Below are positions 16,675 through 23,941 of a stretch of 41,376 nt of DNA, in pieces. Within the stretch, counting starts at the first letter, position 1. Each line of letters opens with the position of its first letter. Position numbers and translations under genes: made by a program. The stretch spans positions 1 through 41,376 of the forward strand of contig JAPLRR010000101.1 of assembly GCA_026399075.1 (NCBI GenBank), given 5' to 3'. The DNA is from Methylococcales bacterium (GTDB lineage: Bacteria > Pseudomonadota > Gammaproteobacteria > Methylococcales > Methylomonadaceae). The notes under the pieces are model-generated. The model saw only the letters and a program-made list of their open reading frames with translations, did no database searches and was not told the origin of the DNA.

Positions 16675-17165
16675 GCCTCACGCTATGGGATAGGATACGG
16701 CTTGCCCGTCATAAAGATATAAAAGGCAACGGTAAGAACCACCTTGGCGCCTTCATGGCTTGCAATGCGTTAATCCTTGGCATGGTCGGCTGCGCTTCTG
16801 CCCCGGAACACATCCCAAGCAACCTATCGGCTAAAGTTAAGCCCGTCCCGGCCATTGGAACGTGGGGTTTTGACACAACTGCGATGGATCGGAGTGTCAA
16901 GCCGGGTGATGATTTTGATCGATATGCCAACGGTGCTTGGCAGGATCGCACAACGATTCCCAACGACAAATCGAACGTATCCATGTTCACCGAAGTCAAC
17001 GAACGGGTGCAAAAGCAACTGCAAACGCTGCTTGAAGAATCTGCTGCCGACCGTAATGCGGAACCTGGCAGCAATCGTCAGATTCTAGGTGATTGGTACG
17101 CGTCCTACTTGGACGTGACCGCAATTGAGGCCGCTGGGCTTAAGCCTGTTAGGCTCAAGCTCTGA
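16671..17165 (+). pseudogene. Truncated M13-family metallopeptidase (PepO-like), N-terminal fragment
   Basis: The 164-residue product matches only the N-terminus of M13 peptidases, which are normally near 650-700 residues. A lipoprotein signal with lipobox MVGC (Cys41) is followed by the family start, GFDTTAMDRSVKPGDDFDRY, and YANGAW. Similarity continues to GDWYASYLDVTAIEAAGLKP and then ends abruptly at a stop. The zinc motif HExxH and all catalytic residues are missing. The sequence after it is repeat-rich and non-coding, so the gene was probably cut by a deletion or insertion. Confidence 0.78.
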
Positions 17166-17584
17166 GCGGCTTGGTCATGTAAGGCTTTGGCAATATTGAA
17201 TGCCTGTTCGTGAAAGGCTATTGCTATAGAATAATTGCCTGGGGGGGAGTCGCTATTTTTGAGTACAGATTTCCCTTGCTCCCAGCGTGGAAATCCTCAA
17301 AAATACCGCGACAAGTTTAAATTGCTGCGCAAGCTCCAGCCGTCCTGTTCTCCGTAGTGTGATAGGTTATATCACACCACTACGCCCAATGACTCTACGC
17401 GATTTCATAAAGCCTGAATTTTCACTACGCTACGCTTCGTGAAAACACATGCCTTATCGCTTCTGGGGACTACTCGACTCCTGTCTCGCGGCTATGGAAT
17501 AAGACACATCGCCTAAATTGTTAAGGCTCCTGCTCTCTCCTGCGCGGTCGCCCTGAGTCTTGGCTATAGCCAAAGACTGTTTGT
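17166..17584. other. Non-coding stretch after the truncated peptidase
   Basis: No gene is seen. Two imperfect palindromes are visible: GTAGTGTGATA with TATCACACCACTAC (17354-17383) and a TTGGCTATAGCCAA core near 17560-17573. The stretch leads directly into the REP cluster. Confidence 0.4.
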
Positions 17585-18170
17585 GGAACCCCGAAGGGGT
17601 TCAAGTTCAAGCCATTAGCCGGGGGTTGAGCGTAGCGACACCCCCGGTCGAGAGCGATTGAGGAGCATTCGACCCCGGAGGGGTCGTAGTCGTAGCAACC
17701 GGCCTTTCAAAGCAAATACTGGCTTTCGGCTGGTGGTGTCCAGCGCCCAAGCCTGAAAAACTGCGACTGCGACTGCGACCCCTTCGGGGTCGTTCATCTA
17801 TCGGCATAGTATCCGGGGGTGTCGCTGCTCTCAACCCCCGGCTAATGGCTTGAACCCCTCCGGAGTTCCTCTGTTCATCGACGACTTGTGTATAACGACG
17901 AGCCGCAACAGGGGAGTGAGCGCAGCGACACCCCTCGGATCGAGCAAGAATAATATATCGACCCCTGAGGGGTCGCAGTCCTTGTTTGCACGGCCCAGAA
18001 TACCATCAGCCGATTTGCCTTATGCACACCGCTTTCGGAAAAGCGCCAAGGTTTTTAAATCGGTTGCTGCGACCCCTGCGGGTTACCTGACCGCAACCAA
18101 GGGTTGAGCGCAGCGATACCCCCGGATCGAGCGAGAATAACATATCGACCCCAGAGGAGGGGTCGTAGCG
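17585..18170. repeat. Left REP array: four palindromic units
   Basis: Each unit combines a GACCCC/GGGGTC hairpin with a second hairpin built on GGGGGTTGAGCGTAGCGACA and a CCCCC arm. Units lie at about 17585-17685, 17777-17873 (inverted), 17910-17983 and 18069-18166. Spacers such as ATCGAGC followed by an A/T-rich run are shared between units. The array directly abuts the IS200-type transposase gene. Confidence 0.8.
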
Positions 18171-18177
18171 ATTTAGC

Positions 18178-18621
18178 CTACAAATAATCCGGGTTATAGT
18201 CAACACCGGCTTTTTCCAATATCTCAACCAGTTCATCATGAAACGATTTGACCCGATGGTGTTGTTCTTGATTGGCGATATATCTACGTACCGCATCTAA
18301 AGCGGAGGCGCTGACGGTGAAAGCCGCATAGCCTTCTTGCCAAGCAAATTGCTTATTCCCAAGGGTATTATGAACCCATACGGAGGAAGCTTTTTTCAAC
18401 TCCCGCATGACATCCGCAAGGCTGTGCGTTGCTTTTAAAGAGACCAGTAAATGGACATGATCGGCAACTCCGCCGATGCCCTCTGGAAATCCGCCAAGTC
18501 CACGAATAGTTCCGCCGATATATTCATGAAGCCGGGGAAGCCACTCCGCCTCAATGAGTGGTAAGCGGTTTTTGGTTCCGAATACAATGTGGTAGTGCAG
18601 GCTTAGGTAAGTGGATGGCAT
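18178..18621 (-). CDS. IS200/IS605-type Y1 transposase (REP-associated, RAYT-like)
   Basis: A single-strand HUH transposase of 147 residues. The HUH pair is DHVHLLVS (His55 and His57), and the catalytic tyrosine is Tyr114 in RRYIANQEQHH. The N-terminal STYLSLHYHIVFGTKNR is typical of the family. The ATG at 18621 was chosen because the longer frame only reads through the flanking repeat. The gene is enclosed by palindromic units in inverted orientation (18069-18166 and 18659-18751), as expected if the enzyme recognises these hairpins. No tnpB accompanies it. Confidence 0.88.
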   Translation of the reverse strand: MPSTYLSLHYHIVFGTKNRLPLIEAEWLPRLHEYIGGTIRGLGGFPEGIGGVADHVHLLVSLKATHSLADVMRELKKASSVWVHNTLGNKQFAWQEGYAAFTVSASALDAVRRYIANQEQHHRVKSFHDELVEILEKAGVDYNPDYL

Positions 18622-18658
18622 AGGATGTTTCGTGGAAATGTTTAAGCATGGATTTCTT

Positions 18659-18751
18659 CGACCCCTCTGGGGTCGATATTGTATTTTTCCGCCATCTGGG
18701 GGTATCGCTACGCTCAACCCCCAGCTAATGGCTATCAACCCTCCGGGTTGC
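18659..18751. repeat. Right REP unit flanking the transposase
   Basis: This unit has the same two-hairpin structure as the left array, in the opposite orientation: a GACCCCTCTGGGGTC hairpin, then GGGGGTATCGCTACGCTCAA and a CCCCC arm, then an AACCCTCCGGGTT hairpin. With the left unit at 18069-18166 it brackets the transposase gene. Confidence 0.8.
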
Positions 18752-19404
18752 AAAATGCCGGCAAGCGCACACATTTATACACAGCGACAGGCTCGGCACT
18801 TGGTAAGCAGAGTATATTCATAAATCGTCACACACTATCCCTCGCAGCTCTCATATTCGGGCAATACCCTCATTGCCGCCACTTCATCCAAGGCGACTTC
18901 AACCGTAGCCAAGCGGGTGGGTGGGTGGATTATGGGCTGGGGATAAAAACAGTCTATTGAACACGCATGAAACTAAAACAACTTTATTTTGCATGGATGT
19001 TTTTGTTATCCAGTAATTGTTGCCCTTAACATCCTAACCATTTCTTCTGATGAATAGGCCGTATTTACAGGCCGGATGGTTGCGGGCATTTTAGATTGTC
19101 AACTTTTCTTAAAAGTATATTTACCAACTATAGCCCAGTTCTGACGCAAAGTTTGTCAGTTTGAATAATAATAAGCAAATTTTAGCAAGGGGAAGTTTGA
19201 TACTCAGTTTTAAACTGGCATCCATTTTCAATAGATGGCTTTCTTTACGCAAGTGTTCCCCCATTTAGGAGATGAGGCTTGAAGAGGGTATTTGATAAAT
19301 CCCTGTCGAGAGGGGCTGGATAAGTCCGCCGATTGCGGTTTTTTGGGATAACTGGGCCCGCTGACTCATGCGGTTTGGCTTTTATGATTATTTTGCAGCA
19401 GTAC
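18752..19404. other. Intergenic region without a supported gene
   Basis: About 650 bases, AT-rich in the middle. Short frames exist but have no ribosome binding site, and one is built partly from the REP unit. I see no RNA gene or clear promoter. Confidence 0.4.
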
Positions 19405-19443
19405 ACAAAAACATCCGGGACAGGGTTGTCAACCCTGTCCCGG
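19405..19443 (-). terminator. Rho-independent terminator for the stress gene at 19472
   Basis: On the minus strand a perfect 13-bp stem (CCGGGACAGGGTT with AACCCTGTCCCGG, 19415-19443) is followed by ATGTTTTTGTG. It lies about 30 bases after the stop of the gene at 19472-19990 and matches a classical terminator. Confidence 0.75.
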
Positions 19444-19471
19444 ACATCAGACTGCATCTACTGATAGGTGC

Positions 19472-19990
19472 TTAGGCTACAGCGGCTTCTTCGGTTGAAG
19501 AAATGTCTTCGGCATGGGCTTTTTCAAAGATGTCTTTGGCTTTATCGCAGGATTCGCTGCTTTTGGTGTGGACAGAAATCAAGGCGCTGCCGCCTGTTAT
19601 TTTGCCCTCATAGCGTTTGGCTTCGTATTCGGGGATACCCAAACCAATCAATGCACCTGCCAAACCACCGGTGGCGGCACCAACGGCTGCACCGCTTACT
19701 GCGCCCATGATTGGGCCTGCGGCGATCAGCGGCCCCACACCGGGTATGGCGAGACTGCCGATACCCGCCAATAGGCCAAGTACCGCACCTGCGCCTAAAC
19801 CGACGGTGCCACCTATCGCGGCGCCTTCTGGGGCTTTGGTGTGTTTTTCATGGGCAAAATCTTTGCTGGTGGATTTGTCGGGAAACAAGACGGATATGTC
19901 ATTGTTTGAAAACCCGGCGGCTACTAAGCTATTGACTATGATTTCTGCTTGGTCAATAGATTTGGCGATACAAAATACGGCTTTAGTCAT
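19472..19990 (-). CDS. Glycine-zipper general stress protein (YflT/GSP17M-like)
   Basis: A 172-residue protein. Residues 1-45 (AVFCIAKSIDQAEIIVNSLV, then AAGFSNNDISVLFPD) resemble the YflT / general-stress-protein 17M domain. Residues 58-120 are a Gly/Ala-rich stretch with GAAIGG, GLGAGAVLG and GAAVGAATGG repeats, which is a glycine zipper likely to insert in a membrane. The C-terminal part is a soluble helical tail with HTKSSESCDKAKDIFEKA. AAGGAG precedes the ATG. It sits at the 3' side of a minus-strand row of stress genes. Confidence 0.78.
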   Translation of the reverse strand: MTKAVFCIAKSIDQAEIIVNSLVAAGFSNNDISVLFPDKSTSKDFAHEKHTKAPEGAAIGGTVGLGAGAVLGLLAGIGSLAIPGVGPLIAAGPIMGAVSGAAVGAATGGLAGALIGLGIPEYEAKRYEGKITGGSALISVHTKSSESCDKAKDIFEKAHAEDISSTEEAAVA

Positions 19991-20007
19991 GATGTGCTCC
20001 TTGGCCT

Positions 20008-20412
20008 TTATGGCGCTTTAATTTCAAGTTGGTTGTCCACTTTCAATACGCCAGGCGTATGGGTGGCAATTTTTTTCACTTTCTTGCTTTCTTTTTTGCT
20101 TTCAACCGGGCCGCGTAAAGTCACCTTGCCATTACGGGTAATGATTTTTACGTTTTGGGCATTAACCGATAAATGGCTGTTTTTAATGATGGCTTGGCGT
20201 ATGGCTGCGGTGATTTTTAAATCGCCTTCGGTTTCTTTTTGGTCTTCTGGGGTTAGGGTTGTGTTGCCTTGGTCACGGGCATTCAGTTCGGTGTTTTCCA
20301 CGGCTGAATTTTCAGCCAAGTAGAATTCCGCGCTAGGACTAGCCTGGGCCAGACCAGCCAGCATCAGGCCGCTGCTGATGGCGAGGGTGGCGAGTAGTTG
20401 TTTTTTAAACAT
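20008..20412 (-). CDS. Periplasmic BON-domain protein (OsmY-like)
   Basis: A 134-residue protein with a signal peptide ending AQA (about residue 24). The BON domain (66-132) shows DLKITAAIRQAIIKNSHLSV, then VKIITRNGKVTLRGPVES and THTPGVLKVDNQLEI, the usual order. BON domains bind phospholipid or peptidoglycan-associated surfaces and are common in osmotic-shock proteins. The start has AAGGAG eight bases upstream. It lies 17 bases from the following Gly-zipper gene, so they are likely cotranscribed. Confidence 0.88.
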   Translation of the reverse strand: MFKKQLLATLAISSGLMLAGLAQASPSAEFYLAENSAVENTELNARDQGNTTLTPEDQKETEGDLKITAAIRQAIIKNSHLSVNAQNVKIITRNGKVTLRGPVESKKESKKVKKIATHTPGVLKVDNQLEIKAP

Positions 20413-20531
20413 AATGGACTCCTTACGGGTTGGTGGATTTTATAAAGGGGGGTGGCATCCATGCCCAGCATCCTTCTATAGCAACAAGGGGCTTTGCGGG
20501 TTAAACCTACAAAGCCTGTTAAAACGGGTGC

Positions 20532-20792
20532 TTACTTACCCAACAAGCGGCTTAGTAAAAAGCCTAGACCTGCGGCGATGCCTAAGGCGCTGATCGGGTT
20601 GTCATGCAGGTAATTGCGGCAATTTTTTTCGTATTTTTGTTCGGTAGCTTTCAGGGCTTCGCCTTTTTGGCTGATGGCATCGGTTGCGTGGGTGGTCGCA
20701 TCAGCGATTTTATCGACAAAGTCGTGGCCGCCTGTGCGTAAGCGGGCGACGGTTTCGTCATCCGCTTCGCCAGGTGTATGGGTGGTATTCAT
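20532..20792 (-). CDS. DUF883 / ElaB-YqjD family membrane-anchored protein
   Basis: The gene encodes 86 residues. A polar helical region (1-60) is followed by CRNYLHDNPISALGIAAGLG and FLLSRLLGK, the hallmark C-terminal anchor of the YqjD/ElaB family. In E. coli these proteins bind ribosomes and the inner membrane in stationary phase under RpoS. AAGGGGAT precedes the ATG. A paralogue is encoded at 35144-35374. Confidence 0.88.
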   Translation of the reverse strand: MNTTHTPGEADDETVARLRTGGHDFVDKIADATTHATDAISQKGEALKATEQKYEKNCRNYLHDNPISALGIAAGLGFLLSRLLGK

Positions 20793-20852
20793 AAACTATC
20801 CCCTTAAAAGTCGATCTGGCATGGGCCACCGTGTCATCCGGTGGCCAAGTGC

Positions 20853-20933
20853 TCAGTGGTTAAAAATCAAATAAATAATGGCGAGAACAAATACTGGCAC
20901 GCCTAATAGCCAGCCTAAAAAATATTTACCCAT
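20853..20933 (-). CDS. Small membrane peptide, 26 residues
   Basis: A short frame begins MGKYFLGWLLGVP and ends YLIFNH, with one membrane segment covering nearly all of it. The ATG at 20933 is preceded by TTGGAGAATCCC, a well-placed GGAG site. Very similar tiny proteins occur in stress clusters of related bacteria, which makes it likely to be real despite its size. A longer in-frame reading from 21056 would add an unconvincing polar leader. It lies upstream of the DUF883 gene on the same strand. Confidence 0.62.
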   Translation of the reverse strand: MGKYFLGWLLGVPVFVLAIIYLIFNH

Positions 20934-21071
20934 GGGATTCTCCAAGTGTTGTCTGTCGTTAGCTTTTGCTTGGCCGGGGTTGGGAAAAAACCGCCTTTGC
21001 AAGTTGGTAGGAAGTTTATCGGGAATCTTGCCTGTAGTCGGTGCGCTGCCGCACAAAGCCGGTGCATGGCC

Positions 21072-21704
21072 TCAAGTCCCGGCACGCAGGCGCAAGGCTT
21101 CGGGCAAATAATGGCGGTCGCCCAAGGTTTCCAACATCGGCCCATGAATATCAAAGTTAATGGTGCTGACCGAACCGGCGGGCGCATCGATACGATCCCG
21201 GTAACGGCCTATGTCTATCCCCAACAGGCTACAGATAATGATCCGCAAGGTCGCTTTATGCGCCACCACCAGGACATTCCCCGTTTTATGGCTGGCTTCA
21301 ATGGCCGTGATGATGGGCATGGCGCGGCTGGCAACTTGTAGCGCCGTTTCGCCGCCTGTGGGTGCATTCCAGGCCGGTTCGGCCAGCCAACGCAGGTAAT
21401 CCTGGGCATAGTGTTGGCGGACGGTCTCTTGTTCTTGGTCTTCCCAGTCGCCGTAGGCAATTTCGCGTAAACCATCCCTAATTATCATAGGCTGGCCTAG
21501 TGCGTCGCATAAAGGCTGTGCGGTGGCTATCGCCCTTTTCATCGGGCTGACGTAGATGTCGGCCCAAGACAGGGATTGGTAGGCGGCTGCAAAAGCCTGT
21601 GCCATTTGCTGGCCTTGTTCAGTCAGCTCGGAATCTAGCGCCCCACAATAAGCGCCGCGTTGGCTGTATTCGGTTTCACCGTGGCGTAATAAATAGAGTT
21701 TCAT
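21072..21704 (-). CDS. Histidine phosphatase family protein
   Basis: A cytoplasmic phosphatase of 210 residues in the phosphoglycerate-mutase-like superfamily. The catalytic motif LLRHGETEY (about 5-13) contains the phosphorylated His8. The second His is in LVVAHKATLR (about 145-154), and the conserved Arg/Glu residues are in SPMKRAIATA and LREIAYGDWE. Relatives include alpha-ribazole phosphatase CobC and GpmB, but nothing fixes the substrate. It is the first gene of the minus-strand group opposite CsbD. Confidence 0.88.
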   Translation of the reverse strand: MKLYLLRHGETEYSQRGAYCGALDSELTEQGQQMAQAFAAAYQSLSWADIYVSPMKRAIATAQPLCDALGQPMIIRDGLREIAYGDWEDQEQETVRQHYAQDYLRWLAEPAWNAPTGGETALQVASRAMPIITAIEASHKTGNVLVVAHKATLRIIICSLLGIDIGRYRDRIDAPAGSVSTINFDIHGPMLETLGDRHYLPEALRLRAGT

Positions 21705-21786
21705 GATTGATAGGGACGTTAATGGCGGTTAAGGGTTGGCGGCAATGCAAACCGCTGCAACCGCATAGTAGGGCTACCTTCGATGG

Positions 21787-21809
21787 GGGTCTGTACGCTA
21801 GCCAACGGT
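21787..21809 (-). promoter_or_regulatory. Palindromic operator-like site, minus orientation
   Basis: On the minus strand this reads GTTGGCTAGCGTACAGACC, close to the TGTTCGATACCGAACAGAC site at 36049. It lies about 85 bases upstream of the histidine phosphatase gene, with its CAGACC end toward that gene. A weaker plus-strand version (21825-21844, GTGTTCGGTAGCAGACGG) points to csbD. Confidence 0.45.
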
Positions 21810-21824
21810 TCGCCAGAAACGGGC

Positions 21825-21844
21825 CTGTGTTCGGTAGCAGACGG
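21825..21844 (+). promoter_or_regulatory. Degenerate operator-like site upstream of csbD
   Basis: GTGTTCGGTAGCAGACGG keeps the left arm, the centre and the AGAC end of the shared motif but lacks two bases in the right half. It faces the CsbD gene about 100 bases away. Alone it would not be convincing; its place opposite 21787-21809 gives it some weight. Confidence 0.3.
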
Positions 21845-21942
21845 AAAGGCGGTGGCTTGACCCGTATGCTTCTGACCTAAGGGCTAAATGAGGCCCGTAA
21901 CCTATGGCGTTCAAGCCGCCGCTAATAAATGAGGAAGTAGCC

Positions 21943-22116
21943 ATGAACTGGAATCAATTGAAAGGCAATGTGACAGAACAGTGGATTTGGTTTTCCGGTG
22001 CCCAATTGGATATGGTCGAGGGCAACCAAACCCATTTTTATGGCAGCATCCAAAAATCCTATACGCTCACCAGCGCCGAATCCAACAAGCGTTTGTCTGA
22101 CTGGCAAAACCAATAA
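21943..22116 (+). CDS. CsbD-family stress protein
   Basis: A small hydrophilic protein of 57 residues starting MNWNQLKGNVTEQW, typical of CsbD, which is usually about 60-70 residues. GAGGAAG precedes the ATG at 21943. CsbD-like genes are among the most strongly stress-induced genes in many bacteria, but the biochemical role is not known. The second half (GSIQKSYTLTSAESNKRLSD) keeps the family pattern. Confidence 0.85.
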   Translation: MNWNQLKGNVTEQWIWFSGAQLDMVEGNQTHFYGSIQKSYTLTSAESNKRLSDWQNQ

Positions 22117-22196
22117 AGGAAAAAAACCGTCATGCAAGCCACAGTGGCCAAAGCCAGCCAAATCGCCTAGCCAAGGTGTTGCACCGACTTTCTACC

Positions 22197-22256
22197 ATAA
22201 AAAAATTGGCAACCGTTGCCCTAGCCATCCTAGGTTTTTACAGCGGCTGTGTTTGA
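22197..22256 (+). pseudogene. Possible decayed small lipoprotein gene
   Basis: The frame ATA AAA AAA TTG continues as KKLATVALAILGFYSGCV and stops. This looks exactly like a lipoprotein signal peptide with lipobox YSGC, as in entericidin-type peptides. The first codon is ATA rather than ATG, and the mature part is absent. It may be a remnant, or it may start at a rare codon. A 12-codon frame (22132-22170, MQATVAKASQIA) with AAAGGA upstream lies just before it. Confidence 0.3.
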
Positions 22257-22280
22257 TGTTTAACCCAACAGAGAAAAATC

Positions 22281-22655
22281 ATGAAAAATCATCACCCAAA
22301 GCTAGGTCTAGCGATCGCTGCTGCATTACTGATAGTCGGTTGCGCAGGCAATCCGCCTACTGAGCAAATGGCGGTTTCCAAAGTCGCCGTAAACGCCGCC
22401 AGCAGTGCGGGCGGCAATGAATTTGCGCCAGTGGAATTGCGTTCGGCCATGGAAAAAATGGATGCCGCAAATAAGGCCATGGCTGAGCAAGATTATCCGC
22501 TAGCCAAACAATTGGCCGAACAGGCGCAAGTGGACGCGCAGTTGGCAGCCGCCACAGCCCGTTCAGCCAAGGCACAAAAAGCGGCCACCGCTTTAAAAGA
22601 AGACAACCGTGTGTTGCGTAAAGAAATTGACCGCAACGCGCCCAATAATTATTAA
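22281..22655 (+). CDS. DUF4398-domain lipoprotein
   Basis: This encodes 124 residues. The lipobox is IVGC (Cys21). The DUF4398 region (30-115) includes VAVNAASSAGGNEFAPVELR, then MEKMDAANKAMAEQDYPLAK and a helical, Ala/Gln-rich continuation. DUF4398 lipoproteins often sit beside an OmpA-type lipoprotein, as here. The next gene starts 11 bases after this stop and itself has a DUF4398-like N-terminal part, so the two probably work together at the outer membrane and peptidoglycan. Confidence 0.85.
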   Translation: MKNHHPKLGLAIAAALLIVGCAGNPPTEQMAVSKVAVNAASSAGGNEFAPVELRSAMEKMDAANKAMAEQDYPLAKQLAEQAQVDAQLAAATARSAKAQKAATALKEDNRVLRKEIDRNAPNNY

Positions 22656-22666
22656 TGGAGCCCATC

Positions 22667-23455
22667 ATGTACAAGCATAGCCGTTTACCTATGACCCTCA
22701 TTGCCATCGCGGTGCTGTCCGGTTGCGCATCCGCACCCAACCCAACGCTTAATGAGGCGCATAGTAGTTACAATAATGCCCGCAACGATGCGGAGATTGT
22801 CAACTTGGCACCTTTAGAACTGAAAGATGCCAGCGACACCCTAGGCCGTGCTGATGCGGCGTTTGGTGAAAATGAAGAGACTGGGACTGTCACCAATTTG
22901 GCTTATGTCGCCAAACAGCAAGTGGAAATTGCCAAACAAACCGCCAAACGCAAAACCGCAGAACAAGCCGTCACCAGCTCTGCCGCCAGCCGTACCGCAG
23001 TTCAGTTGGATGCCAGGACGGCTGAAGCCGACGCCGCCAAAAAACAAATTGCGCTACTCAAGGAAATGAACGCCCAAAAAACTGAGCGTGGCATGGTGAT
23101 AACCTTGGGTGACGTGTTGTTCAGTACCGATAGGGCCGAACTCAAGCCGGGCGGGGTCAGAAATGTGCAAAAACTGGCCGATTTCCTGAAAGAATACCCT
23201 GAATATAAGGTATCTGTTGAAGGCCATACCGATAGCCGGGGGACGGATGAACATAACCAAGACCTTTCTGAGCGCCGCGCTTATGCGGTACAAACCGAGT
23301 TGATGGCGATGGCGGTCGGTAGCGACCGGGTTGTCGCAAGGGGTTATGGCGAAGGCTTCCCGGTTGCCAGCAATGAAAACTCAGGCGGCCAGCAATTGAA
23401 CCGCCGTGTGGAAATCATCCTTTCTGACGAAAACGGCAATATTTCACCACGTTAG
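22667..23455 (+). CDS. OmpA-family lipoprotein with N-terminal DUF4398-like region
   Basis: A 262-residue lipoprotein. The lipobox is LSGC (Cys20). Residues 30-125 are helical and resemble DUF4398 (SYNNARNDAEIVNLAPLELK). The C-terminal OmpA domain binds peptidoglycan: VLFSTDRAELKPGG, VSVEGHTDSRGTDEHNQDLS, and a final NRRVEIIL with the key Asp and Arg residues present. The ATG at 22667, with GGAG eight bases upstream, was preferred to an ATG four codons earlier. It tethers the outer membrane to the cell wall. Confidence 0.9.
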   Translation: MYKHSRLPMTLIAIAVLSGCASAPNPTLNEAHSSYNNARNDAEIVNLAPLELKDASDTLGRADAAFGENEETGTVTNLAYVAKQQVEIAKQTAKRKTAEQAVTSSAASRTAVQLDARTAEADAAKKQIALLKEMNAQKTERGMVITLGDVLFSTDRAELKPGGVRNVQKLADFLKEYPEYKVSVEGHTDSRGTDEHNQDLSERRAYAVQTELMAMAVGSDRVVARGYGEGFPVASNENSGGQQLNRRVEIILSDENGNISPR

Positions 23456-23483
23456 TTTGGCCATAACATTATGGCTTAGGGCT

Positions 23484-23507
23484 TCTGTTTGCTAACGCAC
23501 AGACCCT
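23484..23507 (+). promoter_or_regulatory. Palindromic operator-like site (or hairpin) between ompA-type gene and DUF3309
   Basis: TGTTTGCTAACGCACAGACC matches the motif seen at 36049. It is enclosed by CTTAGGG (23475-23481) and CCCTAAG (23504-23510), so a hairpin is also possible. It lies about 105 bases before the DUF3309 gene, a spacing similar to the other sites. A terminator role for the upstream gene cannot be excluded, though no T-run follows. Confidence 0.4.
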
Positions 23508-23610
23508 AAGCACTGTTGTTGCTAGACTGCCGACCGATAGCCCCGCTGTCTTGGGATAAAACCAAGACAGCCACGGTTTTTAATCCACCATCCTTTACCG
23601 GAGCACTGTC

Positions 23611-23769
23611 ATGACAATAGGCACATTATTACTGGTCATCCTCATTTTGATGCTGATCGGGGTTTTCCCAACTTGGCCACATAGCCGGAACTGGGGTTAT
23701 CGACCCGCAGGCGGGCTAGGCCTTATCTTAACCCTGTTATTGATTTTGTTGTTGTTGGGTCTTGTTTAA
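23611..23769 (+). CDS. DUF3309 small membrane protein
   Basis: The gene encodes 52 residues: an N-terminal membrane helix (MTIGTLLLVILILMLIG), the conserved turn PTWPHSRNWGYRPAGG, and a second membrane helix to the end. This is the exact DUF3309 layout. CGGAG lies upstream of the ATG. Members are common next to CsbD, BON and other stress genes, but their function is unknown. Confidence 0.85.
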   Translation: MTIGTLLLVILILMLIGVFPTWPHSRNWGYRPAGGLGLILTLLLILLLLGLV

Positions 23770-23802
23770 GGTAGCAACACAAGTTTTTCACATCCCCAAA
23801 AC

Positions 23803-23843
23803 GCTGGACACTTTCGTTTTAAGGTAAAACGAAAGTGTCCAGC
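23803..23843. terminator. Strong hairpin after DUF3309
   Basis: GCTGGACACTTTCGTTTT and its exact reverse complement form an 18-bp stem with a 5-base loop (AAGGT). It lies between the DUF3309 gene and the glucan synthase gene. There is no long T-run after it, so it may terminate inefficiently or act as an mRNA-stabilising structure. Confidence 0.6.
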
Positions 23844-23941
23844 AGTTTGCTAAATCCCCCCGTAACGGGAATCACGGTCGCCCCTTAGCTTGCACCTTGC
23901 TCCTGCATTTACATGGTATTGAAATTAGGAGCCAAGAAACT

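Noticed and set aside
17585..18170. Regular repeats that might be read as a CRISPR array
   Set aside because: The repeats are compound palindromes in both orientations with uneven spacing, and no cas gene is present. A REP array explains them better.
18679..18960. Open frame of 93 codons downstream of the REP unit
   Set aside because: Its first part is built from the REP hairpin, it has no ribosome binding site, and its product resembles no family I know.
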